Assembly: GCA_022793995.1 (NCBI GenBank)
Contig: JAAWDY010000016.1
Span: 1 to 64,000 of the forward strand
Length of the DNA stretch: 64,000 nt
Source: Coprococcus sp.
GTDB lineage: Bacteria > Bacillota > Clostridia > Lachnospirales > Lachnospiraceae
Reading direction: 5' to 3'
Shown here: positions 37,356 through 45,831 of the stretch, piece after piece
Layout: the number at the start of each line of letters is the position of its first letter
Position numbering within the stretch: the first letter of the stretch is position 1
Notes under the pieces: model-generated
Seen by the model: the letters and a program-made list of their open reading frames with translations, nothing else
Told to the model about the DNA's origin: nothing
The model's database searches: none
Program-made: the position numbers and the translations under genes

Positions 37356-39023
37356 ATGCCAGAAAATTTAAAGATGCTTCGAGTACAGGCAAAGCTTGAT
37401 GAAATATTTAAAGAAAAAATCGATTTGTCTGATACTAAAAATCCTCAAGAGAGATGTAACAAATATTATACGCGTTCCATCGCCGCGTTGGAAATAGTCA
37501 TGCGTTGTGGTATTGATTATGATATTGCTGCCCAAAATGTCACAGATGGATATCACGATATGGGTATTGATGCAGTATATAATGATACCACGCAAAAAAA
37601 ATTAATTATTATTCAAAGCAAATGGCGTAAAGAGGGAACGGGAGGCATTTCTCAAGAAGAAGCAAGTATTTTTGTGCAGGGATTAAAGAGAATGATAAAT
37701 CTTGATTTTAGCGGCTGCAATAAAAAAATAATGGCAAAAAAGCAAGAAATAGATACGGCTATGCATGATATGGATTACCAAATAGAAATGATATTTTGTC
37801 ACACAGGCAACCAGAACATGGATGATTATGCGCTTCGACCGATTAAAGAATTACTTGCTTGGGTCAATGAAGATGATTCGACAGAGCTTCTTGTTTTCTC
37901 TGAAACTAAATTGCAAAATATATACGAATATCTGGCAAACGGGTCAAACAGTAATGATATCGTGCTAGATAATGTTATATTAAATAACTGGGGAGTAGTC
38001 GATTCACCGTTAAAAGCATATTATGGTACGATACCTGTAGCAGCTGTTGGAGAGTGGTATAGCCAGTATGGAAATCGGCTTTTTGCAAAAAACATTAGAT
38101 ATTATAAAGGGAGTACTGATGTTAATCAAGGAATAAAAGAGGTATTAAAAAAAGAGCCGGAAAAATTTTTTTATTATAATAATGGTATCAAAATCCTGTG
38201 CAAAAAAATCATTAAAAAAGTTCCATATAGTACAAGCCGTGAGATAGGTGTATTTGTACTTGAAGGCGTTTCTTTGGTAAATGGCGCCCAAACAACAGGA
38301 GTAATTGGTTCAGTGTATAGTGAGAATCCAGAAATAATTTCTGAGGCGAAAGTCTTTATCCAAATGATTGATTTGGGAGATTCCCAAGAGGAGCAATCTA
38401 TACAAATTACAAGATTGTCAAACACCCAGAATAAGATTGATGGAAAGGATTTTGCTTCTTTGGATCCAAATCAAGAGAGACTCCGTATGGAGTTGAGCCT
38501 TGGTGGAATTCAGTATTTGTATAAATCGGGCGCTAAGATTGAGGAACCGAGCAGTCAAATTTCTTTAGATGAAGCGATAATTTCACAGGCATGTTCATTG
38601 TCCGATCTCTCAATAGTTGCTCTTACGAAGAGAAATGTAGGTGCTTTAACAGAGGATATTGAAAAAACGCCATATAAGCTATTATTTAATGGTTCAACAA
38701 ATAGTTTTTCTTTGTATAATGGGGTTCAAGTCCTTCGAGCTGTGGATAAATGTATTAAAGAGAATGAACCTAGAGTATCGGGAAGAAAAAGATTAGTACT
38801 TGTGCATGGCAATCGGTTTTTATTACATTTAGTTCTCAACAGAATACAAGGGATTGAAGAGTTTTATACTCGATATTTAGATGCAGAAAATACGAAAAAG
38901 ATTGTTATACCTTTATTTCTAGAATTTTGGGAAAGTATTTATACTTCCATGGAAGAGCGCTTTCCAGAGGCATATCCTGCACATATTTTCAAAAATGTAG
39001 GACGTTTGAAAGAACTTATATGA
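37356..39023 (+). CDS. AIPR-family protein with Mrr-like nuclease motif
   Basis: A 555-residue protein of the AIPR (abortive infection phage resistance) family. The N-terminal region has a restriction-nuclease motif like that of Mrr: D72 in MGIDAVY, then Q87-S-K89 in IIIQSKW. The AIPR core follows (about residues 235-500) with NIRYYKGSTDVNQGI, FFYYNNGIKILC and SLVNGAQTTG. It is probably a nuclease acting in phage defence, on foreign DNA or on the host. It follows the R-M pair by 71 bases and shares its AT-rich composition. AGGGAAG precedes the ATG. Whether it works with the R-M pair or alone is unknown. Confidence 0.82.
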   Translation: MPENLKMLRVQAKLDEIFKEKIDLSDTKNPQERCNKYYTRSIAALEIVMRCGIDYDIAAQNVTDGYHDMGIDAVYNDTTQKKLIIIQSKWRKEGTGGISQEEASIFVQGLKRMINLDFSGCNKKIMAKKQEIDTAMHDMDYQIEMIFCHTGNQNMDDYALRPIKELLAWVNEDDSTELLVFSETKLQNIYEYLANGSNSNDIVLDNVILNNWGVVDSPLKAYYGTIPVAAVGEWYSQYGNRLFAKNIRYYKGSTDVNQGIKEVLKKEPEKFFYYNNGIKILCKKIIKKVPYSTSREIGVFVLEGVSLVNGAQTTGVIGSVYSENPEIISEAKVFIQMIDLGDSQEEQSIQITRLSNTQNKIDGKDFASLDPNQERLRMELSLGGIQYLYKSGAKIEEPSSQISLDEAIISQACSLSDLSIVALTKRNVGALTEDIEKTPYKLLFNGSTNSFSLYNGVQVLRAVDKCIKENEPRVSGRKRLVLVHGNRFLLHLVLNRIQGIEEFYTRYLDAENTKKIVIPLFLEFWESIYTSMEERFPEAYPAHIFKNVGRLKELI

Positions 39024-39067
39024 TATGTGAAAGATACAAAAGCAGTAAAGAAACAGTAGAAAAGCTC

Positions 39068-39160
39068 TTGTAAGGACAGATCATATATGGTATGATTTGA
39101 CTGAAACATTTCAGAGATCTATTCTATGGTCCGGGGAGTTCGGTTTCTTTGCCGGACCAT
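39068..39160 (+). ncRNA. possible small structured transcript or recA leader
   Basis: TTGTAA (39068-39073), a 17-base gap and TATGAT (39091-39096) form a promoter-like pair. About 30 bases further a nine-base perfect stem, atggtccgg (39126-39134) with ccggaccat (39152-39160), closes a 17-base loop. A T run lies 15 bases beyond. It could be a short RNA, a terminator for the AIPR gene or an upstream recA leader. Confidence 0.35.
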
Positions 39161-39207
39161 TATCAGAAAATATCGCTCTTTTTTCATAGCAAATGTTTAA
39201 AATCCAG

Positions 39208-39236
39208 TTGACAAAACAGAACGCACGTACTAATAT
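39208..39236 (+). promoter_or_regulatory. recA promoter with probable LexA box
   Basis: A perfect TTGACA (39208-39213), 17-base spacer and TAATAT (39231-39236) precede recA. Inside the spacer, 39218-39231 reads agaacgcacgtact, which is close to the Firmicutes SOS box (CGAAC-N4-GTTCG type) and nearly palindromic. LexA bound there would block RNA polymerase. Confidence 0.65.
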
Positions 39237-39312
39237 ATAAACAGATACAAACATAAGTTCTGTTTTGCTGAGGATAATTGAATTAAAATTAGGATAAGGA
39301 GAATAGAAACAG

Positions 39313-40503
39313 ATGGCAAATTTAAGTGATGAGAATAAAAAGAAGGCGCTCGATGCGGCGATTGCAAAACTGGAGAAAGATTTTGGAAAAGGGACAGTGA
39401 TGAAGCTGGGAGATCCGGCGGCACAGGTGCAGGTGGAGACAGTCCCGACCGGATGCCTAAGCCTTGATCTGGCTCTGGGAGTAGGCGGAGTTCCCAAGGG
39501 ACGTGTGGTAGAGATCTATGGACCAGAATCAAGCGGTAAGACCACCGTAGCATTACATATGATTGCGGAAGTTCAGAAGAGAGGCGGGATTGCCGGGTTT
39601 ATTGATGCGGAGCATGCGCTGGACCCAGTCTATGCTAAGAATATCGGGGTGGATATTAACGAGCTTTTTATTTCTCAGCCTGACAGCGGCGACCAGGCGC
39701 TTGAGATCACAGAGACTATGGTACGTTCCGGGGCAATCGATATCATTGTCGTAGACTCTGTGGCGGCGCTGGTGCCGAGACAGGAGATTGAAGGAGACAT
39801 GGGAGATTCCCATGTGGGGTTGCAGGCAAGGCTGATGTCTCAGGCACTTAGGAAGCTGACACCTGTTATCAGTAAGTCTAACTGCGTCGTAATCTTTATC
39901 AATCAGCTCCGTGAAAAGGTAGGGGTTATGTTCGGTAATCCAGAGACTACCACAGGGGGCCGCGCCCTGAAGTTTTATGCGTCGGTACGTATGGACGTTA
40001 GAAAAGTCGAGACGCTGAAACAGGGCGGAGAGATGACAGGGAACCATGTGCGGGTGAAGATTGTCAAGAATAAGATCGCGCCGCCATTTAAAGAGGCAGA
40101 GTTCGATATCATGTTTGGGAAGGGGATTTCGCGCGAAGGCGATATCCTTGACCTTGCCGCCAAAATTGACGTAGTGAATAAGAGCGGCGCATGGTATGCT
40201 TATGGCGGAGAGAAGATCGGACAAGGACGGGAGAATGCAAAGCAGTACCTGGCTTCCCATCCGGATATAATGGAGGAGATTCAGGAAAAAGTAAGAGCTC
40301 AGTATGGATTTGGTGAGAAAGCCGATGAGAAAGATGAGAAGGGAGCCGAGGTGCCGAAGGCGGAAGGAAAGAAACCTACAGGAAAAAAGAGCGCTGAGAA
40401 GAAGAATACTGAACCGAAGGCTTCTGAAACACAGCCAGATAAGAAAGAGACGGAAGCCGTTGAAGCTAATGAGGCTGTATCTGGACAATTGGACGGCAAT
40501 TAA
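39313..40503 (+). CDS. recA: recombinase RecA
   Basis: Forms filaments on single-stranded DNA for strand exchange and triggers LexA cleavage. Walker [10 protein letters not shown] is near residue 68, Walker B-like [14 protein letters not shown] near 140, and the L2 region [20 protein letters not shown] is intact. At 396 residues it is longer than usual because of a tail of about 60 residues rich in Lys, Glu and Ala. The promoter carries a LexA-like box, and recX follows by two bases. Confidence 0.97.
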   Translation: MANLSDENKKKALDAAIAKLEKDFGKGTVMKLGDPAAQVQVETVPTGCLSLDLALGVGGVPKGRVVEIYGPESSGKTTVALHMIAEVQKRGGIAGFIDAEHALDPVYAKNIGVDINELFISQPDSGDQALEITETMVRSGAIDIIVVDSVAALVPRQEIEGDMGDSHVGLQARLMSQALRKLTPVISKSNCVVIFINQLREKVGVMFGNPETTTGGRALKFYASVRMDVRKVETLKQGGEMTGNHVRVKIVKNKIAPPFKEAEFDIMFGKGISREGDILDLAAKIDVVNKSGAWYAYGGEKIGQGRENAKQYLASHPDIMEEIQEKVRAQYGFGEKADEKDEKGAEVPKAEGKKPTGKKSAEKKNTEPKASETQPDKKETEAVEANEAVSGQLDGN

Positions 40504-40505
40504 GT

Positions 40506-41120
40506 ATGGAAGTGACGAGAATTGAACCGGTAACCAAAACAAAATATAAGATTTATATAGATGAACAGCCCGCCTTTGTCCTGTATAAGGGCGAGCTGCG
40601 TCGATTCAGGCTAAAAGAACAGGAGACGATATCGGAAGAGACAATCCGAATCATTAAGGAACAGATTCTTCTGAAGCGGGCAAAGCTGCGGGCGCTCCAT
40701 TTATTGAACGATATGGCAAGGACGGAGTGCCAGCTTCGAGATAAGCTGAAGAAGAACGGTTATCCGGAGGACATTGTGGACAAAGTTTTGGACTATGTGA
40801 AATCTTTTGGATATATCAACGATGAAGCGTATATCCGAAGTTTTATACAAAGCAAAAAAGAGAAAAAAAGCCGTAGGGAGTTGTATGCTCTTTTGGCACA
40901 AAAAGGACTGGACAGAGAGACCGTAGGCAGAATACTGGAGGAGGTATACGAGGACCATACGGAAGAGGAAGCAGTCCTTGAGGTCCTGCGCAAAAAGCGA
41001 TGGAATCAGGAGGAGGCTGACGATAAGCAGAAGCAGAAGATGTATGCGTATCTTGCCAGAAAAGGCTTCCGACATGAAGATATCTGCCGTGCCATGCAAG
41101 TTTCCTTGCCCAATGCTTGA
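40506..41120 (+). CDS. recX: regulatory protein RecX
   Basis: Binds RecA filaments and modulates their activity. The 204-residue helical protein contains the three-repeat RecX pattern, with MARTECQLRDKLKKNGYPEDIVDKVL near its middle (seen here in two parts: MARTECQLRDKL and GYPEDIVDKVLDYV) and FGYINDEAY. It begins two bases after recA and surely shares its transcript. Confidence 0.9.
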   Translation: MEVTRIEPVTKTKYKIYIDEQPAFVLYKGELRRFRLKEQETISEETIRIIKEQILLKRAKLRALHLLNDMARTECQLRDKLKKNGYPEDIVDKVLDYVKSFGYINDEAYIRSFIQSKKEKKSRRELYALLAQKGLDRETVGRILEEVYEDHTEEEAVLEVLRKKRWNQEEADDKQKQKMYAYLARKGFRHEDICRAMQVSLPNA

Positions 41121-41192
41121 CATATCTGCCAAAACAGTATAGAATTGAAGTGTTGTATTTGTACAATGAAAACTAAATAAGGAGGTGCTCCT

Positions 41193-42746
41193 GTGCCAAT
41201 AATAAGTATAATTATTGCTGTGATCGTCACTTTAATCATAGCGGTGCCGATTACTTATTCTACGACAGTGTCCAAGCTGACGGAAGACGCGAATTCTAAG
41301 ATTGGGAATGCGGATACAAAAGCAAGAGAAATTATAGACGATGCGTTAAAGACAGCGGAAGCGAAGAAGAAGGAAGCTCTCCTGGAAGTAAAAGAAGAAT
41401 CGATCAAAACGAAAAATGAGCTCGAAAAGGAAACAAAGGAACGAAGAGCAGAGTTACAGCGTTATGAAAAGAGAGTTCTCTCAAAAGAAGAGGCCGTTGA
41501 GAAGCGCGCCGACGCACTAGGACAGAGAGAGAATGCTTTTACAACCAGGGAAGAAGTAGTGAAGCAGCGTGAAGCGAAGGTAGAAGAACTCAGCAGACAA
41601 AGGGTACAGGAACTGGAAAGAATCTCAGGACTTACCTCCGAACAGGCAAAGGATTATCTGTTAAAAACTGTTGAAGATGATGTGAAGCATGACGCGGCAA
41701 AGCTGATTAAAGAGCTTGGGAATCAGGCGAAAGAAGAGGCTGATAAGAAGGCAAAGGAATTTGTTGTTACAGCGATTCAGCGATGCGCGGCAGATCATGT
41801 AGCTGAAACCACGATCTCTGTGGTGCAGCTTCCGAGTGATGAGATGAAGGGAAGGATCATTGGACGTGAGGGACGTAATATCAGGACATTGGAGACACTC
41901 ACCGGTGTCGAACTAATCATTGATGATACTCCGGAAGCGGTTGTGCTTTCCGGATTTGATCCGATCCGCAGAGAAGTTGCAAGGATTGCGTTGGAGCGTC
42001 TGATCGTTGATGGACGTATCCATCCGGCAAGAATCGAAGAGATGGTGGAGAAAGCGCAGAAAGAAGTCGAGGCAATGATTCGCGAAGAGGGTGAAGCGGC
42101 AGCACTGGAAGTCGGTGTGCATGGAATTCATCCGGAACTGATCCGTCTTCTGGGACGCATGAAGTTCAGAACGAGCTATGGACAGAATGCTTTGAAGCAT
42201 TCTATTGAAGTTGCACAGCTTTCAGGACTGCTTGCAGGAGAGATCGGGCTGGATGTCCGCGTGGCGAAGCGTGCCGGACTTTTACATGACATCGGAAAAT
42301 CGATCGACCACGATGTGGAAGGTTCCCACATTCAGATCGGTGTGGACTTATGCAGGAAGTATAAAGAATCACCGACCGTGATTAATGCAGTAGAGTCACA
42401 TCACGGTGACGTAGAACCGGAAACCCTGATTGCATGCGTGGTTCAGGCAGCGGATACGATCTCCGCGGCAAGGCCGGGTGCAAGACGGGAAACTTTAGAG
42501 ACATATACGAACAGATTAAAACAGTTGGAAGATATCACGAACCAGTTCAAGGGGGTTGACAAGTCGTTTGCTATTCAGGCAGGTAGAGAGATTCGAGTAA
42601 TGGTAGTTCCTGAACAAGTATCGGATGATGATATGGTATTGCTGGCGAGGGATATTTCAAAGCAGATTGAGTATGAATTGGAATATCCAGGACAGATTAA
42701 GGTAAATGTGATTCGGGAATCCCGTGTTACAGATTACGCAAAATAG
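41193..42746 (+). CDS. rny: ribonuclease Y
   Basis: Membrane-anchored endoribonuclease that starts mRNA decay in Firmicutes. The 517-residue protein has one N-terminal membrane helix (residues 2-25), a long coiled coil (about 35-160), a KH domain with [15 protein letters not shown] near 228, and an HD domain with [12 protein letters not shown] near 367. The GTG start at 41193 follows AAGGAGGT with ideal spacing. Confidence 0.95.
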   Translation: MPIISIIIAVIVTLIIAVPITYSTTVSKLTEDANSKIGNADTKAREIIDDALKTAEAKKKEALLEVKEESIKTKNELEKETKERRAELQRYEKRVLSKEEAVEKRADALGQRENAFTTREEVVKQREAKVEELSRQRVQELERISGLTSEQAKDYLLKTVEDDVKHDAAKLIKELGNQAKEEADKKAKEFVVTAIQRCAADHVAETTISVVQLPSDEMKGRIIGREGRNIRTLETLTGVELIIDDTPEAVVLSGFDPIRREVARIALERLIVDGRIHPARIEEMVEKAQKEVEAMIREEGEAAALEVGVHGIHPELIRLLGRMKFRTSYGQNALKHSIEVAQLSGLLAGEIGLDVRVAKRAGLLHDIGKSIDHDVEGSHIQIGVDLCRKYKESPTVINAVESHHGDVEPETLIACVVQAADTISAARPGARRETLETYTNRLKQLEDITNQFKGVDKSFAIQAGREIRVMVVPEQVSDDDMVLLARDISKQIEYELEYPGQIKVNVIRESRVTDYAK

Positions 42747-42756
42747 CAGGAAATAG

Positions 42757-42795
42757 CAGCTATCCAGGGAAAGACTCCTTGGGTAGCTGTATTTA
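42757..42795 (+). terminator. intrinsic terminator after rny
   Basis: cagctatcc (42757-42765) pairs with gggtagctg (42781-42789) with one G-U pair, followed by tatttaatt. Confidence 0.7.
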
Positions 42796-42866
42796 ATTAC
42801 AAAAACACCTCGTTTTTAGTACAATGTATAGGGTGAATCATATCGGGAAAAGGATGGAAGGATAAT

Positions 42867-43412
42867 ATGGGACAGGATATCAGAAGAGTTAGACGAGAGC
42901 GTATGTACCAAGGGACGATCGTGGACATATACCGTGATTCCATGGAATTTTCCAATGGGAATACAGAAGAGTGGGACTATATTCATCATAAAGGAGCGGC
43001 AGCGGTCGTTCCGGTTATGGAGGACGGGCGGATCATCATGGTGCGTCAATACCGCAGCGCCCTCGACCGTTTTACCCTGGAGCTTCCTGCAGGTGCTCTT
43101 AATTATGCGGATGAGGAAGGAAAGGTCTGCTCCGCGCGCGAACTAGAGGAGGAAACCGGATACCGGGCGCTCAGCATGGAGTGGCTTCTTACGCTTAGGA
43201 CGACGGTCGCTCTTTGCAACGAACGAATTGAAATCTACGCGGCCCGGGATCTTGTCCCTACAAACCAGCACCTTGATCCAAATGAATTTGTGAATGTGGA
43301 AATGTACACGCTTGGGGAGCTAAAAGAGATGATCTTCACGGGGAAAATCGAGGACGGAAAAACTGTGGCGGGAATCCTGGCGTATGCGCTGAAATATAAG
43401 GAAGCAGAATAA
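42867..43412 (+). CDS. nudF: NUDIX hydrolase (ADP-ribose pyrophosphatase-like)
   Basis: A 181-residue NUDIX enzyme likely to hydrolyse ADP-ribose or a similar nucleoside diphosphate sugar. The Nudix box runs from GALNYADEEGKVCS to ARELEEETGY near residues 72-95, with the REXXEEXG core present (RELEEETG). The N-terminal strand region is of the NudF/YqkG type. The gene lies next to a spoIIM-like gene, as nudF does near spoIIM in Bacillus. Confidence 0.88.
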   Translation: MGQDIRRVRRERMYQGTIVDIYRDSMEFSNGNTEEWDYIHHKGAAAVVPVMEDGRIIMVRQYRSALDRFTLELPAGALNYADEEGKVCSARELEEETGYRALSMEWLLTLRTTVALCNERIEIYAARDLVPTNQHLDPNEFVNVEMYTLGELKEMIFTGKIEDGKTVAGILAYALKYKEAE

Positions 43413-43463
43413 TAAAACAAACCCGGCATATAATGAAGTATCCAAGAGACGGGAGGAAATGCT

Positions 43464-44006
43464 GTGAGGATACAAGAAAACAGACGCCATCTGGTGATAC
43501 TGTATATGCTGGGTTTTTTATGCGGGATCTTTTATGCAAATTTTATTGCAAAGAATTATATTACGGTGACAGGGATTTTCCATGAATATTTCCTGAACCA
43601 GTATATCCAGGCGGAGATCGTTGAGGAAGAATATTTATGGTATTTATTCCGATGGAGGGCCGCGCCTTTTGCAGGCCTGGTTCTCGCTGGTTACACAGGT
43701 CTGAAAAAACCGGCTGCCGTATTGTGCCTGCTCTGGACAGGCTTTTCCGCAGGAGTCCTTGCGGTCGCCGCAGTGCTCAGGCTGGGGGCAAGGGGAATGC
43801 TTTTGTGTCTGGCAGGGCTGTTCCCGCAGATTTTTTTCTATATCATGGGCTATGCGGTGCTCCTGTGGTATTTTTACCGATATCCTCAGGCAGAATGGAA
43901 CCGAGGGAAAACAGCTTTTGTGGCGGTCATGATGGCTGCGGGGCTTCTGGTAGAAGCTTATGTGAATCCCGCGGTCGTGCGCGGCGTGATGAAGCTGGTA
44001 ATGTAG
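43464..44006 (+). CDS. SpoIIM-like membrane protein
   Basis: A 180-residue protein with about five membrane helices. Its location after the NUDIX gene, its length and the hydrophobic pattern fit SpoIIM, part of the DMP complex that degrades septal peptidoglycan during engulfment in sporulation. Sequence identity to SpoIIM is hard to judge by eye and the usual motifs are weak, so the call rests partly on context. GGGAGGAAATGCT precedes the GTG start. Confidence 0.55.
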   Translation: MRIQENRRHLVILYMLGFLCGIFYANFIAKNYITVTGIFHEYFLNQYIQAEIVEEEYLWYLFRWRAAPFAGLVLAGYTGLKKPAAVLCLLWTGFSAGVLAVAAVLRLGARGMLLCLAGLFPQIFFYIMGYAVLLWYFYRYPQAEWNRGKTAFVAVMMAAGLLVEAYVNPAVVRGVMKLVM

Positions 44007-44035
44007 TTGACTTTTCTTCCTGAGTATGGTATTTT
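44007..44035 (+). promoter_or_regulatory. promoter of the acyl-CoA synthetase gene
   Basis: TTGACT (44007-44012) and TATTTT (44030-44035) are separated by 17 bases. A small stem tcgcc/ggcga (44081-44095) in the leader matches the stem found in the aspS repeat. Confidence 0.5.
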
Positions 44036-44127
44036 TACATTATAGTGCTTTAACAGGTAAAATGCTAAAAGTAAATGAGGTCGCCTGCTCGGCGATGTGA
44101 GAACAAAAGGGAAAGGAAGTAACAAAG

Positions 44128-45762
44128 ATGCCGGTGACAGATTTATTGGAAAGGAACCACAAGCTTTACAGCGAAGAGGTGGCGCTTGTGGAGCTGAATC
44201 CTCTGGTAAAAGATACGAGGAAAACAACATGGAAGGAGTACGATCTTGTTCAGCCGACCTCGGCAGTCCCGTATCGTCGGGAGATTACCTGGAGCATTTT
44301 TGATGAGAAGGCGAACCGGGTGGCGAATATGCTGATTGGGCGCGGGATACAAAAGGGAGACAGAGTAGCGATCCTGATGTTCAACTGTCTGGAATGGCTG
44401 CCGATTTATTTTGGAATTTTAAAAACAGGCGCGATCGCTGTTCCTTTTAATTTTCGGTTTTCTTCGGAAGAAATCCAGTACTGTGCGGATTTGGCGGAAG
44501 TACAGGTCCTATTTTTTGGACCAGAATTTATCGGACGTATTGAAGCAATCGAGGAAAGACTTAGTAAAGGACGGCTTTTGATCTATGTGGGGGATGGCTG
44601 CCCGACATTTGCGGAAGGTTATCATGAGCTTGTGGCGGATGCGTCCAGCCAGGCGCCGCTTGTTCGCCTGGAGGATGAGGACGACGCGGCGATCTACTTT
44701 TCATCAGGGACTACAGGATTTCCCAAAGCGATCTTACACAATCATGAAAGCCTTCTACAGGCGGCGCAGATGGAGCAGAGACATCATCTGACCGACCGGG
44801 ACGACGTATTTTTATGCATCCCGCCTTTGTACCATACGGGGGCCAAGTTTCACTGGATGGGAAGCTTGTGCGCGGGAAGTAAGGCTGTCCTGTTAAAAGG
44901 GACAACTCCAGAGATCATTCTGGACGCTGTATCGAAGGAGCAGTGTACGATCGTTTGGCTCTTGGTCCCATGGGCGCAGGATATCCTAACCGCCTTGGAT
45001 AGCGGGGAACTTCGGCTTGAGGATTATGGGCTGGATCAATGGAGGCTCATGCACATTGGAGCGCAGCCGGTTCCGCCGTCACTTATTAAGCATTGGAAAG
45101 AATATTTTCCGCATCACTTATATGATACAAATTATGGATTATCCGAGTCAACAGGGCCGGGGTGCGTGCATCTTGGCGTTGAGAATATACATAAAGTCGG
45201 CGCGATCGGTATTCCAGGATATCGTTGGAAGTGTAAGATCGTGGACGAGGAAGGTCAGGAAGTCGCACAGGGCGAAGTCGGAGAATTGTGCGTGAAGGGT
45301 CCGGGCGTTATGACCTGTTATTATAACGACCCAAAGGCCACGGAGGAGACATTGAAAGACGGATGGCTTTTTACCGGGGATATGGCGATGCAGGACGAGG
45401 ACGGTTTCTACTTCCTTGTCGACCGTAAGAAAGACGTTATCGTAAGCGGCGGTGAAAATATTTATCCGGTACAGATCGAGAATTTCTTAAGCGCGTACAA
45501 TAAGATACAGGATGTGGCGGTTATCGGCCTGCCGGATAGGCGGCTTGGCGAGATCACCGGGGCGATCATTTCCATCAAGGAAGGAATGGAATGTACGGAA
45601 GAAGAAATCCAGGAATTTTTGAAACAGCTTCCTAGGTACAAACGTCCGAAGAAGATCATTTTTGCGGATGTCCCGCGGAATGCCACAGGAAAGATCGAGA
45701 AACCTGCGCTCCGTAAAAAGTATGGCGCGGAACAGCTTGTTGCACAACAGAACAGGGCATAG
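44128..45762 (+). CDS. AMP-forming acyl-CoA synthetase
   Basis: A 544-residue ANL-superfamily enzyme that activates a carboxylic acid as acyl-AMP and then acyl-CoA. The P-loop is IYFSSGTTGFPKA near residue 191, followed by NYGLSESTGPG, the GWLFTGDMAMQDEDGFYF motif, the hinge KKDVIVSGGENIYP and the C-terminal catalytic lysine in PRNATGKIEKPALR. The acid could be a fatty acid, an aromatic acid or another carboxylate, and sequence alone does not decide. Bile-acid ligases belong to this superfamily too, but the other bai genes are absent. A terminator follows at 45780. Confidence 0.85.
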   Translation: MPVTDLLERNHKLYSEEVALVELNPLVKDTRKTTWKEYDLVQPTSAVPYRREITWSIFDEKANRVANMLIGRGIQKGDRVAILMFNCLEWLPIYFGILKTGAIAVPFNFRFSSEEIQYCADLAEVQVLFFGPEFIGRIEAIEERLSKGRLLIYVGDGCPTFAEGYHELVADASSQAPLVRLEDEDDAAIYFSSGTTGFPKAILHNHESLLQAAQMEQRHHLTDRDDVFLCIPPLYHTGAKFHWMGSLCAGSKAVLLKGTTPEIILDAVSKEQCTIVWLLVPWAQDILTALDSGELRLEDYGLDQWRLMHIGAQPVPPSLIKHWKEYFPHHLYDTNYGLSESTGPGCVHLGVENIHKVGAIGIPGYRWKCKIVDEEGQEVAQGEVGELCVKGPGVMTCYYNDPKATEETLKDGWLFTGDMAMQDEDGFYFLVDRKKDVIVSGGENIYPVQIENFLSAYNKIQDVAVIGLPDRRLGEITGAIISIKEGMECTEEEIQEFLKQLPRYKRPKKIIFADVPRNATGKIEKPALRKKYGAEQLVAQQNRA

Positions 45763-45779
45763 TGTATTGTAAAGAGTAA

Positions 45780-45807
45780 AAGGTGGGAGCTTGATCGCTC
45801 CCACCTT
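45780..45807. terminator. bidirectional terminator hairpin
   Basis: aaggtgggagc (45780-45790) pairs perfectly with gctcccacctt (45797-45807) around a six-base loop, between convergent genes. Confidence 0.85.
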
Positions 45808-45831
45808 CACTGCGTTTTCAAATATGTATTT

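Noticed and set aside
39126-39160. Riboswitch in front of recA
   Set aside because: The single stem has no further conserved structure that I recognise. A leader, small RNA or terminator is enough.
44128-45762. Bile-acid CoA ligase (baiB) identity for the acyl-CoA synthetase
   Set aside because: No other bai gene is in the window, and the motifs fit the ANL superfamily generally. Substrate cannot be read.
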